The notes beneath the pieces were generated by a model. It made no database searches and was not told where the DNA came from. It saw nothing but the letters and a program-made list of their open reading frames with translations. From Wolbachia endosymbiont of Cylisticus convexus (GTDB lineage: Bacteria > Pseudomonadota > Alphaproteobacteria > Rickettsiales > Anaplasmataceae): 16,499 nucleotides of DNA. The position numbers were made by a program, and so were the translations under genes. Every line of letters begins with the position of its first letter. Position 1 is the first letter of the stretch. Shown here one piece after another: positions 8,100 to 15,445 of this stretch. The DNA lies in contig NZ_QPIP01000032.1 of assembly GCF_003344345.1 (NCBI RefSeq), forward strand, positions 1-16,499, read 5' to 3'.

Positions 8100-10091
8100 C
8101 TACCTTCCGTATGACCACCTATCGTTACACTCATCTGTTTCTGTACTAGAATCTGAATCCATTTCAGTACTGAGCTTTCTTTTGCGATATGTCCATCTGC
8201 AAGGACTATGTGCTCTTTGTTCTTTTATTCCTCCATCCATTTCAGCTGGACACGCTTCAGCGCTAGACTCTAACTGCGTATGTGTAAGGGTGTTAGCTAA
8301 ATGCCCTATTTCATTAGACTTTAACTGCACACGTGCAAGGGTGTTAGCTAAATGCCCTATTTCATTAGACTTTAACTGCACACGTGCAAGGGTGTTAGCT
8401 ACTTCTCCTTCTATCGTATCTAGTGCTGTGTCAGATTCTTCTGACTCAATTGTAACATCATAAGCTCGTGCTTGCGCTTTTTCTTTCTTTTCTGCTCTTT
8501 TTAGAATACTCTTTATATGGCTACTTTTAGCACAATCTATCGCTTTTTCACCACATTTGTTTTGAATCCAAATACTTGCCCCACAGCTTATCAAGGTCTT
8601 TATTGCTTCCTCATGGCAATTCATGGTAGCATAATGTAAAGGAGTTAATCCTAAAGTATCCTGTGGATTCATCCCTGCTTTATAAATATTTAACGTCTCT
8701 ATTACGTTCTTATGGCCATTGATGGCAGCATGATGTAAAGCAGTTAATTTTAAATCTGCACTTGCATTAACGTTTACTCCATATTCTAATAGAGCACGTA
8801 CCTTTGGTATATCACCACGTCCGGCAGCATGACGTAAAAACTCAGTTCCTATCAATTTCGTCATATCCTCCTGTATTTCAAGTTGTACTATAGTACCTGC
8901 TGCTTCTAAATAATTACATGTATTAGTAAAGAGTAGCATTTTATGTGGATCCTTCCTCTCAATATTTGCTCCGTGTTCTATTAGGAAATCCATTACTTCT
9001 CTATTGCCTCTTCTAATAGCACAATCAAAAGGAGCGTATCCCCATGTATCCATCTGGTTAATACTTGCTCCATACCTTGTTAAGAGCTCTACTGCTTCCA
9101 TATTACCATTCGTAACAGCAATATGTAAGGGAGATCGCCCAATTAAATTATCCTCTATATTAACATTTGCACCATATTTTGATATGGCCTGTAATAGGAT
9201 CTCTAATATTACTGTATTATTCTTTGCAGCAGCCCAATATAAAGGAGTCCATCCAAGTACATCCACTGCCTCAATATTTTTGCCAATATTCTTATCGTTT
9301 TTTATTATACAATCCACCATTGCTTCATCAACATTTGCGACAGCAATATGTAAAGGAGTAAGTTTAAGCGCCCCATTCTTCTTAACATCTGCTCCACTAT
9401 TCATTAAGAACTTTACTACTTCTTTATGGCCATTCCTGGCAGCCTCATATAAAGCAGTCAATCTCGCTAGATCCTCCGCATTAACATCTGCTTTATTTTT
9501 TACTAAGATCTCTGTTACTTCTATATCGCCATTTGCAGCTGGCTGATATAAAGTAGTCCGTTCAGATGAATCCAACTGATTAACATTTGCCCCTCTTTTT
9601 GTTAGCTCTAATACTACTCTTATATTGCCTTTTTCAGTAGCCCAATGTAAAGCAGACCATTTAGAAAATGGACTTTCTGTGTTAATATCGCTTTCTTTTA
9701 CTTCAAGCAGAGCAATTGATACATTTTTCAGCTCAAAATCAGTAGCTAAATAAAATAACGTGTATGGAAAACGTTCATTAAAACAATTTACTGTAAACCA
9801 ATGATTTATATCAAATTTGGCTTTCTCCCACTCTCTATACACATTTCCACTTGCTCTCTTTAGTACCTCTAGTGTCTCTAGCGTCCTTCGTGCGTCTAGC
9901 ATCACTGGTACCTTTTCTGAGATCTTTCGTGCATCTAGCACATCCTCTAGCACCACTGCTTTTGATTCTCCTGATGTCTCTTTTACACCCGATCTTTTTA
10001 GTATTTTTTTTACCACCTTTTGTGCATTTGATATCCCTGTCTCCTTTAGTATCTTTTTTGCTTCTTTTGGTGTTTGTGGTACATTTAGCAC
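8100..10091 (-). CDS. Large ankyrin-repeat protein (main open frame, GTG start)
   Basis: Probable protein-protein interaction protein, of the kind Wolbachia may deploy in the host cell; target unknown. The 663-residue frame begins at GTG 10091 with a charged helical region (about 1-130, e.g. TPKEAKKILKETG and QKVVKKILKRSG). About eleven ankyrin units follow (first SALHWATEKGN, later TALYEAARNGH, TPLYWAAAKNN, SPLHIAVTNGN, TALHHAAINGH, TPLHYATMNCH), with one degenerate unit mid-way around LLFTNTCNYLEAAG. After the last unit comes a charged linker (KRAEKKEKAQ), a tandem 17-residue repeat, and a polar tail with RKRKL and an acidic Ser/Thr-rich stretch. No signal peptide or membrane segment is seen. 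GTG 10091 has no convincing Shine-Dalgarno. The natural start was probably at 10306, now separated by two frameshifts, so this may be a pseudogene or an internally started product. Confidence 0.8.
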   Translation of the reverse strand: MLNVPQTPKEAKKILKETGISNAQKVVKKILKRSGVKETSGESKAVVLEDVLDARKISEKVPVMLDARRTLETLEVLKRASGNVYREWEKAKFDINHWFTVNCFNERFPYTLFYLATDFELKNVSIALLEVKESDINTESPFSKWSALHWATEKGNIRVVLELTKRGANVNQLDSSERTTLYQPAANGDIEVTEILVKNKADVNAEDLARLTALYEAARNGHKEVVKFLMNSGADVKKNGALKLTPLHIAVANVDEAMVDCIIKNDKNIGKNIEAVDVLGWTPLYWAAAKNNTVILEILLQAISKYGANVNIEDNLIGRSPLHIAVTNGNMEAVELLTRYGASINQMDTWGYAPFDCAIRRGNREVMDFLIEHGANIERKDPHKMLLFTNTCNYLEAAGTIVQLEIQEDMTKLIGTEFLRHAAGRGDIPKVRALLEYGVNVNASADLKLTALHHAAINGHKNVIETLNIYKAGMNPQDTLGLTPLHYATMNCHEEAIKTLISCGASIWIQNKCGEKAIDCAKSSHIKSILKRAEKKEKAQARAYDVTIESEESDTALDTIEGEVANTLARVQLKSNEIGHLANTLARVQLKSNEIGHLANTLTHTQLESSAEACPAEMDGGIKEQRAHSPCRWTYRKRKLSTEMDSDSSTETDECNDRWSYGR
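8263..8400 (-). repeat. 51-bp in-frame tandem repeat in the ankyrin gene
   Basis: Two identical 51-bp copies lie at 8289-8339 and 8340-8390. A third begins at 8391 (10 bases), and a diverged partial copy precedes at 8263-8288. Since 51 is a multiple of three, each unit adds 17 residues (GHLANTLARVQLKSNEI) without breaking the frame. The flanking protein versions (VANTLARVQLKSNEI and LANTLTHTQLESS) show the older, degenerate copies. Identity of the two middle copies suggests recent duplication. Confidence 0.95.
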
Positions 10092-10306
10092 CTTTAGTCT
10101 CTTTTTTAGTGGCTCTTGTGTCTCTTGTACTCTTGCTTAGTTCATGTGATACCTCTTCTAACATTCTTGATATTTCTGGTGTCTCTAGTACCCTTGGTCT
10201 CTCTAATGTCTTTTTTTATTTTTTCAACTACATTATCTTTACTTAAATTTACCTCTTGATCAATTACACCTAATATTATTTGCCACTGCTCATATGTCAT
10301 TACCAT
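10092..10306 (-). pseudogene. Original 5' end of the ankyrin gene, broken by two frameshifts
   Basis: ATG 10306 (or the in-frame ATG 10300) lies seven bases behind a good GAGG (10317-10314). It reads MVMTYEQWQIILGVIDQEVN...VVEKIKKD. Removing one A from the A7 run (10217-10211 on this strand) continues the protein as KKTLERPRVLETPEISRML EEVSHELSK. A second one-base shift between about 10140 and 10127 leads into VQETQEPLKKRLKVLNVPQ, which is the frame of the main ankyrin ORF. Both joins give continuous helical, charged sequence, so I read this as the true start of a roughly 735-residue gene. As it stands, translation from 10306 ends at a TGA near 10145. What I cannot tell is whether the A7 tract is slipped during transcription, a fixed mutation, or a base-calling error. 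Confidence 0.65.
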
Positions 10307-10422
10307 AGCTTTACCTCATACTATATTTTGATGCTATACATTATGGTACAATGGTCAACACATTTTTCCATAGCGTAACTTGAGAGTCTAAAAGACTGTT
10401 ATCAACTTGCAGAAAACCAAGC

Positions 10423-10451
10423 TTGCCTGAAACCACTTAATTGATTATAAT
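10423..10451 (+). promoter_or_regulatory. Sigma70-type promoter of the NhaC-type antiporter gene
   Basis: TTGCCT (10423-10428) and a perfect TATAAT (10446-10451) are separated by the ideal 17 bases. Transcription would start near 10458, only about 15 bases before the ATG, with an AAGG in the leader acting as ribosome binding site. A small dyad, AGTCT-AAA-AGACT (10385-10397), lies just upstream; its role is unknown. Confidence 0.65.
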
Positions 10452-10472
10452 TATAAGTTTTAAGGCAGCAAA

Positions 10473-11759
10473 ATGACAGCTTTTTTTCCTTTGTTTATTT
10501 TTTTGATCTTATACCTTGGAAGTGGTATCTATTTTTCCTTCATCGGAATTGATAATCCGCTTCGCCAAGTTTCACCGATAATTTGCCTACTACCGGCGCT
10601 ATTTTTTGCTATTGCACGCAATGCAGGTAAAATTCAACGTAGCATCGATACTGTCATCGAGGGTATGGGTGATAAAAATACCCTTACTATGTGTTTAATT
10701 TTCCTATTTTCTGGAGCATTTTCTGTGGTGACTCAATCAATTGGTAGTGCAGATACCGTTGCTAATTTAATTCTCAACTTTCTTCCAGCAAGATTACTAC
10801 TGTCTGGAGTATTTTTGGCTTCCGCTTTTATATCAACTGCAATTGGCACATCTATGGGAGTTGTTGTATTAATGGTACCAATAGCTGTTAACTTAGCAAA
10901 AAGTGGGGCTTTTGGTCTTGAAATCGGAGCTGCAACTGTAGTTGGGGGTGCCGTATTTGGTGATAACCTTTCAATGATATCTGACACTACTATTGCATCT
11001 ATTTCTTCACAGGGGGCTACGATAAAAGATAAACTTAAAGTAAATTCTAAAGTAGCATTTGTTGCCAGCATTATAACACTTGTCTATCTAGCAGTTATGG
11101 CAGATAGTACAAAAATTATTCCTACATCAAATTTAGATTATTTATCAGTAATAAAGATTATTCCTTATATTTCTTTAATAATCATGGGGTTATTTGAAGT
11201 TACTACTTTAGTAACAATAACCGTAAATATAATTGTTGCTAGTGTACTAGGGATGACTTTTTTTGACTATACTATCATTCAACTCTCTCATAACATATAT
11301 GACGGTTTCACGAAAGTAAACGAGATAGTGATATTCGCTCTATTTATTGGCGGGCTAGGCAATATAATGTATAAACAAGGTCAAAAGGCGTTACATAAAC
11401 TTATTGATGAAAGTAATATTACAAAAACTAAAGCTGAATTTGTAATAGCGGGAATAGCATCTATGTTTACTGTTTTAGTTGCTAATAACACCATTGCTAT
11501 TTTATTAAGTGGCGATATTGCAAAAAGGCTCGCGCAAAAGCACAATATTCCGTCATACCGTAGTGCATACTTGTTAGACATTTTTGCTTGCGTTACAAAA
11601 GGCATTTTGCCTTATGGTTCTCAATTACTGCTAGCAGGTAGCATCGCTTCTGTTTCACCTATTTCTTTGTTAACGCAGGTGTATTACTGCTTTATTTTAG
11701 CAGCAGTTACAGTAGGTGAAATAATCATCAATGGCAGACGTTGCGCGGCTACAACTTAA
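10473..11759 (+). CDS. Na+/H+ antiporter, NhaC-type (ion transporter superfamily)
   Basis: Inner-membrane antiporter expected to exchange Na+ for protons, helping pH and sodium balance. The 428 residues form about 11-12 hydrophobic segments. The family signature is clear: FISTAIGTSMGVVVLMVPIA (around 119-138), then VVGGAVFGDNLSMISDTTIAS with GDN at 163-165 and SDTT at 170-173. A second half shows VANNTIAILLSGDIAK and the late GILPYGSQLLLAGS, giving the inverted-repeat look of this superfamily. Distant members of the family carry arginine/ornithine or malate/lactate, so the substrate is inferred. ATG 10473 is preceded by AAGG at good spacing and a near-consensus promoter. It is divergent from the ankyrin gene. 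Confidence 0.85.
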   Translation: MTAFFPLFIFLILYLGSGIYFSFIGIDNPLRQVSPIICLLPALFFAIARNAGKIQRSIDTVIEGMGDKNTLTMCLIFLFSGAFSVVTQSIGSADTVANLILNFLPARLLLSGVFLASAFISTAIGTSMGVVVLMVPIAVNLAKSGAFGLEIGAATVVGGAVFGDNLSMISDTTIASISSQGATIKDKLKVNSKVAFVASIITLVYLAVMADSTKIIPTSNLDYLSVIKIIPYISLIIMGLFEVTTLVTITVNIIVASVLGMTFFDYTIIQLSHNIYDGFTKVNEIVIFALFIGGLGNIMYKQGQKALHKLIDESNITKTKAEFVIAGIASMFTVLVANNTIAILLSGDIAKRLAQKHNIPSYRSAYLLDIFACVTKGILPYGSQLLLAGSIASVSPISLLTQVYYCFILAAVTVGEIIINGRRCAATT

Positions 11760-11928
11760 TGTATAGCGATTTCTCTTCATGTTACATTTTTTGTACCCAT
11801 AAGAAACGATTTGCCGTTTCCATGAGCTACTTGGATAAGAAGTCTATTGACAAAATTGTTCCATTTTTCTCAATAGGTTTTGTTTTTCCCTTATTAGCAG
11901 AGCATAAAACTTAACTTTTCAGCAAACC
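11760..11928. other. Intergenic stretch with decayed coding-like sequence on the minus strand
   Basis: Reading the minus strand gives KVLCSANKGKTKPIEKNGTI LSIDFLSK, a TAG, then LMETANRFLWVQKM and a TAA in one frame. This looks like an eroded ORF but I do not recognise it. The 12-mer AATAGACTTCTT (11848-11837, minus) recurs at 14618-14629 (plus) beside an IS5-family remnant, so this may be IS debris. A short dyad GAAACG-ATTTGC-CGTTTC lies here too, without a T-run, so it is not a convincing terminator. Confidence 0.3.
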
Positions 11929-13030
11929 TTATTTTAACTCTAACACGCTAACTATGAAACAGTCTATATTACCATCGAAAACAGAGTTTATATTACCCAC
12001 TTCATGTCCAGTCCTTAAATCCTTCACCATTTGATACGGATGCATAACATACGATCTGATCTGACTGCCCCAACCTATATCGCATTTTTTGCCATATTCT
12101 TCAGCCATTTTCTGTTCTTTTTTTTCCAATTCAATTTGATACAAACGTCCTTTAAGTAGTTTAAGTGCTTCATCTTTATTTTTATGCTGAGAACGACCAT
12201 TTTGGCATTGAACTACAACACCTGTTGGAATATGCGTAATACGTACCGCACTTTCAGTCTTATTTACATGCTGACCACCTGCTCCAGAAGCACGGTAAGT
12301 GTCGATCTTTAAATCCTTTTCATCCACAACGATATCTATTGAATCTTCAATCACTGGAGTTACTCCTACACTTGCAAAACTGGTATGACGTTTACCATTT
12401 GCATCAAATGGTGATATTCTTACCAATCTATGAACTCCACTTTCGCTTTTTGCCCACCCGTAAGCTTTTTCTCCGATGATCTTTATTGTTGTAGATTTTA
12501 TACCAACCGCATCACCATCTAATTTTTCTACAACTTCAACTTTAAAGTTGTGATAAATTTCTGCCCATCTTGTATACATGCGCATGAGCATCTCAGCCCA
12601 ATCATTGCTCTCTGTTCCGCCAGCTCCTGAGTGGATTTCCAAAAAGCAGTTATTATTATCTGCTTCACCAGTAAATAAGGATTCTTTCTCTTTAAGTTTG
12701 ATCAATTTCTCTAGTTTAGCTAATTCATTTTCAACTTCAGAGAAAAACTCTTCATCATTCTCATCAATAGCAGACTTCATTAAGCTGACGGCATCATTGT
12801 AATCGCTTTCTAGCTTTGAAAACGACTCTATGTCATGCTTAATTTTAGAACGTTCTTTTAAAATTTCTTGTGCCTTTTGATTGTCTTGCCATAGATTATC
12901 ATTCGACGCTTGAGAATCCAGTTCCTCAAGACGCAACTTTAATTTTTCTATGTCAAAGACACCTCCTGATAAGAGAAATACTTTTATTTAAGCCTTGAAA
13001 GTATTCAAGGATTTCTGGATGGGTTTTCAT
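11929..13030 (-). CDS. prfB: Peptide chain release factor 2, with programmed +1 frameshift
   Basis: RF2 terminates translation at UGA and UAA on the ribosome. The gene is in two frames: 25 codons from ATG 13030 to CTT 12958-12956, then an in-frame TGA. After a +1 shift the main frame runs from GAC (12954-12952) to the TAA at 11931-11929, giving 366 residues, almost the E. coli length. Seen motifs: the SPF stop-codon reading tripeptide (RISPFDANGKRH) and the catalytic GGQ in YRASGAGGQHVNKTE. The residue four before the GGQ is Ala, as in efficient RF2 variants, rather than the Thr of E. coli K-12. The C-terminal DIGWGSQIRSYVMHPYQMVKDLRTG is typical. RF2 level controls its own frameshifting. A 154-bp AT-rich region upstream separates it from the divergent mgtE. 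Annotating only from ATG 12936 would lose the N-terminus. Confidence 0.96.
12952..12967 (-). promoter_or_regulatory. prfB +1 programmed frameshift site
   Basis: AGGAGG (12967-12962) acts as an internal Shine-Dalgarno, followed by the three bases TGT and the slippery CTT TGA C (12958-12952). Spacing and bases match the E. coli RF2 site, where low RF2 lets the ribosome pause at UGA and slip forward by one base. Confidence 0.95.
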
Positions 13031-13184
13031 TATACTTTAGATTTTAATATATTTATTATCACTAACAATAACAGCAAACAAAATAGAAATTTAACCATAT
13101 AATAGTTAATTCAAAATAATTTTATTATACTTGAATGTTCAACAAAATCAAATGTGTATATTTATTAAAAAATAAGGTAAAGTA

Positions 13185-14555
13185 ATGAATATTAAAACAA
13201 GTTCTCATTATGGTTTAGACAAAAAGGCTATTGATAACTTAATAGAGTCACTCGATAATCAAGAATTAGAAAATGTTCGTAATATTGTAAAAACGATAGA
13301 TAGCGTTCAGTTAGCTTATTTTTTATCTACTTCGATCAGTGATCACAGGGAGAAATTAGTTAATATCCTTGATCAACATTTGTTAAGTGATGCCCTAGTG
13401 CATGTGGTGCCAGATTTACAAATAGAGATCATAGAAATATTGGGAATAGAAAACACAGCAAAGTTGCTAATGCTTCTTGATGTAGAAGATATAGTAGCCA
13501 TAGTGAAAGACTTGGATAGAAAGTCTATAGAAAATATACTTAACTACTTACCCAATGCAACTCAAAAATTAGTAGAGGAATTGTTATCATACCCAGAAGA
13601 AAGTGCAGGAAGGTTGATACATAAAAATATGGTTATAGCTCCATATTATTGGACGATAAATCAGCTAATGGAATTCTTGCGCAACTATAAAAAAATACCA
13701 GAAACATTTTATCAAATTTTCATCATTAACTCGAAATTAGAGCCCATAGGTAGTTTCAACTTAAATAAGGTAATATCTCACTCAGGAGAAACAATAATAA
13801 AAGAGATAATGAGTCAAGATATAAAAATAATTAAAACTGGAATGGATCAAGAAGAAGTAGCAAGAATATTTAAAGATTACTCTCTATTATCAGCTCCAGT
13901 AGTAAATAAAAATGGTAAAATTATAGGTGTAATCCTCATTGAAGATGTAATCAAAATTGTTCAACAAGAAGCAGAAGAGGATGTACTTAAAATAAGCGGT
14001 GTATCTTCTAAATCTGATATAAATGCCCCTATACATAAAACTATAATTAAAAGGTTACCTTGGTTATTGTTTAACCTCTTAGCTGCAACAATATGTTCTA
14101 TAGTAGTTGGCTTTTTCGATAACGTAATACAAAGTTTTATAGTACTACCAATAATTATGCCAATTATTGCATCAATGAGCGGAAATGCAGGGTCCCAAAC
14201 GGTAACACTAACTATCCGTGCAATCGCAACAAAATATCTAACTGAGCAAAATGCAAAAAGAATACTTATAAAAGAATTTATGATAGGTCTTATAAATGGG
14301 ATAATTTTATCTGCAATTTCACTCGTAGTATTAGCAATAAGGTTCCATAGTTTAAAAGTGGAGATCATTTTCGTGATTTCCATGATTGTAATGTCGGTCA
14401 CTGCAACATTTATCGGCACTTTCATTCCTATAATGCTCCATCGTTTAAGATCCGATCCTGCTATTTCCTCTTCAATTTTAACATCAGCAACAACTGATAT
14501 TCTCTCAGCTCTTATATTTCTCGGTCTAGCCACAATCTTTTTATTAAATAGCTAA
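13185..14555 (+). CDS. mgtE: Magnesium transporter MgtE
   Basis: Inner-membrane Mg2+ channel gated by intracellular Mg2+. The 456 residues follow the family layout: MgtE_N superhelical domain (about 25-135, ending in YPEESAGRLI at 136-145), a CBS pair (about 145-262), a connecting helix rich in Glu (QQEAEEDVLK), and five membrane helices from about 290. The pore signature GNAGSQTVTLTIRAIA starts at 333. Asp438 in ATTDILSAL is at the place of the Mg2+-selecting aspartate of Thermus thermophilus MgtE (Asp432). ATG 13185 follows an AAGG with suitable spacing. It is a single-gene unit, divergent from prfB. The first CBS half is less conserved but no key part is missing. Confidence 0.95.
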   Translation: MNIKTSSHYGLDKKAIDNLIESLDNQELENVRNIVKTIDSVQLAYFLSTSISDHREKLVNILDQHLLSDALVHVVPDLQIEIIEILGIENTAKLLMLLDVEDIVAIVKDLDRKSIENILNYLPNATQKLVEELLSYPEESAGRLIHKNMVIAPYYWTINQLMEFLRNYKKIPETFYQIFIINSKLEPIGSFNLNKVISHSGETIIKEIMSQDIKIIKTGMDQEEVARIFKDYSLLSAPVVNKNGKIIGVILIEDVIKIVQQEAEEDVLKISGVSSKSDINAPIHKTIIKRLPWLLFNLLAATICSIVVGFFDNVIQSFIVLPIIMPIIASMSGNAGSQTVTLTIRAIATKYLTEQNAKRILIKEFMIGLINGIILSAISLVVLAIRFHSLKVEIIFVISMIVMSVTATFIGTFIPIMLHRLRSDPAISSSILTSATTDILSALIFLGLATIFLLNS

Positions 14556-14687
14556 ACCGTGCTATATAAAAAAATTGCTTTACAAGCTTTGCCGTCCCCT
14601 TTACCATAACGTTCAGAAATAGACTTCTTTAAAACTAGGATAAGAGGAAAAAACATAGCAAGATAAGTATTTTTAGTGAGGGAAAAG

Positions 14688-14973
14688 GTGAAAATAGTAG
14701 AAGAGTTGGATGATGAAAAATTTCGCAGGTTAAAGGAGTAAAAAAGGTAACATTTAATAAAATGGTGGAGATTTTACGGGAAGGAAAAAAGGCTAAAGGA
14801 GGTAGGAAAAACAAGCTGAGCGAGGAAAATATGCTGCTTATGGTATTGTGGGAATATGGAACATATTTTCATAAAGCTATGGAGTAAGTGAAAGCACAGC
14901 GTATAAAATAGCAAAATGGGTTCTCTAATAAAACATCCAGCTGAAGTCCAAAATATACTGGTTGATGCGGGCT
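14688..14973 (+). pseudogene. IS5-family transposase remnant (ISWpi1-like N-terminal ORF)
   Basis: GTG 14688 reads KIVEELDDEKFRRL and stops. With one base restored near 14731 the protein continues GVKKVTFNKMVEILREGKKA KGGRKNKLSEENMLLMVLWEYGTYF. After another shift it gives SYGVSESTAYKIAKWVL, and then SLIKHPAEVQNILVDA. This is the N-terminal half of the short IS5-family (IS1031-group) transposases common in Wolbachia, with the helix-turn-helix region and perhaps the first DDE Asp in ILVDA. At least three lesions and an internal deletion make it dead. Upstream, 14588-14687 contains GTTCAGAAATAGACTTCTTT-like sequence that is probably the element's left end. The remnant is cut at 14973 where the next IS terminus begins. 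Confidence 0.72.
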
Positions 14974-14998
14974 GGCTATGTTGCATAGCACTGATAGG
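14974..14998. repeat. Probable IS5/IS903-type terminal inverted repeat, one end only
   Basis: GGCTATGTTGCATAGCAC resembles the GGCTTTGTTG start of IS5-family (IS903-group) ends. It lies just beyond the 3' end of the transposase remnant at 15018-15330 and exactly where the other IS5 remnant ends. The matching copy is absent, so the far end of this element was lost. Confidence 0.5.
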
Positions 14999-15017
14999 CA
15001 TGTAAATCACAATGAAT

Positions 15018-15330
15018 TTACGCAGCTAATTTAAATTTAGCCATACCTATATCAGTAAATTTGTTCAGTAAGTAGCACTTAATTAACACACGATTTACCT
15101 CTGATTTATTTTTCAAGCCAAACCCAAATAACCTATAGAAAAAGACTTCAATATAAGACCGTGCTCCATACTTAACTTTTTTCTTCCATTCATTAATACC
15201 ATCTTCATAATTCTCATCAACTATGTTTTTTAAAATTTTTTGAATTTAGTCTTATTACAACTCTTATTTATAGTTTTGTATTCTTATTCAATTGAAAAAC
15301 GTATTTTTGGCAATAAAAACCCTAGTTCAT
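15018..15330 (-). pseudogene. IS5-family transposase remnant, C-terminal part
   Basis: Frames on the minus strand give NELGFLLPKIRFSIE, a TAA, EYKTINKSCNKTKFKK, and after a shift in an A-rich run near 15235, ILKNIVDENYEDGINEWKKK. It continues with VKYGARSYIEVFFYRLFGFG LKNKSEVNRVLIKCYLLNKF TDIGMAKFKLAA to the stop at 15018. The order W-K-(K)...Y-x-x-R-S-x-x-E...Y-R-L-F-G...N-R...L-N-K...I-G-M is the C-terminal DDE region of IS5-family transposases, with Glu of RSYIE as the likely third catalytic acid. It has at least one stop and one frameshift, and its N-terminal half is missing. The sequence between it and the IS110 element (15331-15379) shows nothing else. Confidence 0.65.
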
Positions 15331-15379
15331 TACAGAAAGAAATTTATATCAAACAACTACCACTGCTTAGATCTTATGA

Positions 15380-15425
15380 TTAATGAATATGTGCTTTAAA
15401 TTTGTGTGGCGCGCATATTCATTAA
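15380..15425. repeat. 15-bp inverted repeat (hairpin) downstream of the IS110 transposase
   Basis: TTAATGAATATGTGC (15380-15394) pairs with GCGCATATTCATTAA (15411-15425) with one G:T-type mismatch and a 16-base loop. The loop carries TTGTGTGG, the 3' member of the element's flanking repeat. There is no T-run, so a rho-independent terminator is unlikely. A structured non-coding end of the IS is possible. Confidence 0.7.
15402..15409. repeat. Subterminal inverted repeat, 3' copy (IS110 element)
   Basis: TTGTGTGG here is the inverted partner of CCACACAA at 16451-16458. The pair brackets the transposase at 37 and 58 bases. A CATAT-like match continues inward or outward with a small offset. Subterminal inverted repeats are typical of the IS1111 branch of the IS110 family. 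Confidence 0.4.
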
Positions 15426-15445
15426 CCTATTTTCTTATGCAGATT

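Noticed and set aside
8263..8400. Possible CRISPR array
   Set aside because: Units are directly adjacent with no spacers, in frame within a coding sequence, and no cas genes are near.
8182..8463. Plus-strand ORF with apparent repeats
   Set aside because: Antisense shadow of the 51-bp repeat in the ankyrin gene, with no start signal of its own.
9817..10246. Two overlapping plus-strand hydrophobic ORFs as membrane proteins
   Set aside because: They arise from the pyrimidine-rich low-complexity DNA opposite the ankyrin N-terminus, without family resemblance.
13131..13142. TTGAA-TG-TTCAA dyad upstream of mgtE as an operator
   Set aside because: Only five-base arms in AT-rich DNA; too likely by chance.
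13961..14533. Minus-strand ORF of 190 codons
   Set aside because: Antisense of the mgtE membrane domain.
14774..15010. Minus-strand ORF of 78 codons
   Set aside because: Crosses the junction of two IS5 remnants and reads the first in antisense.
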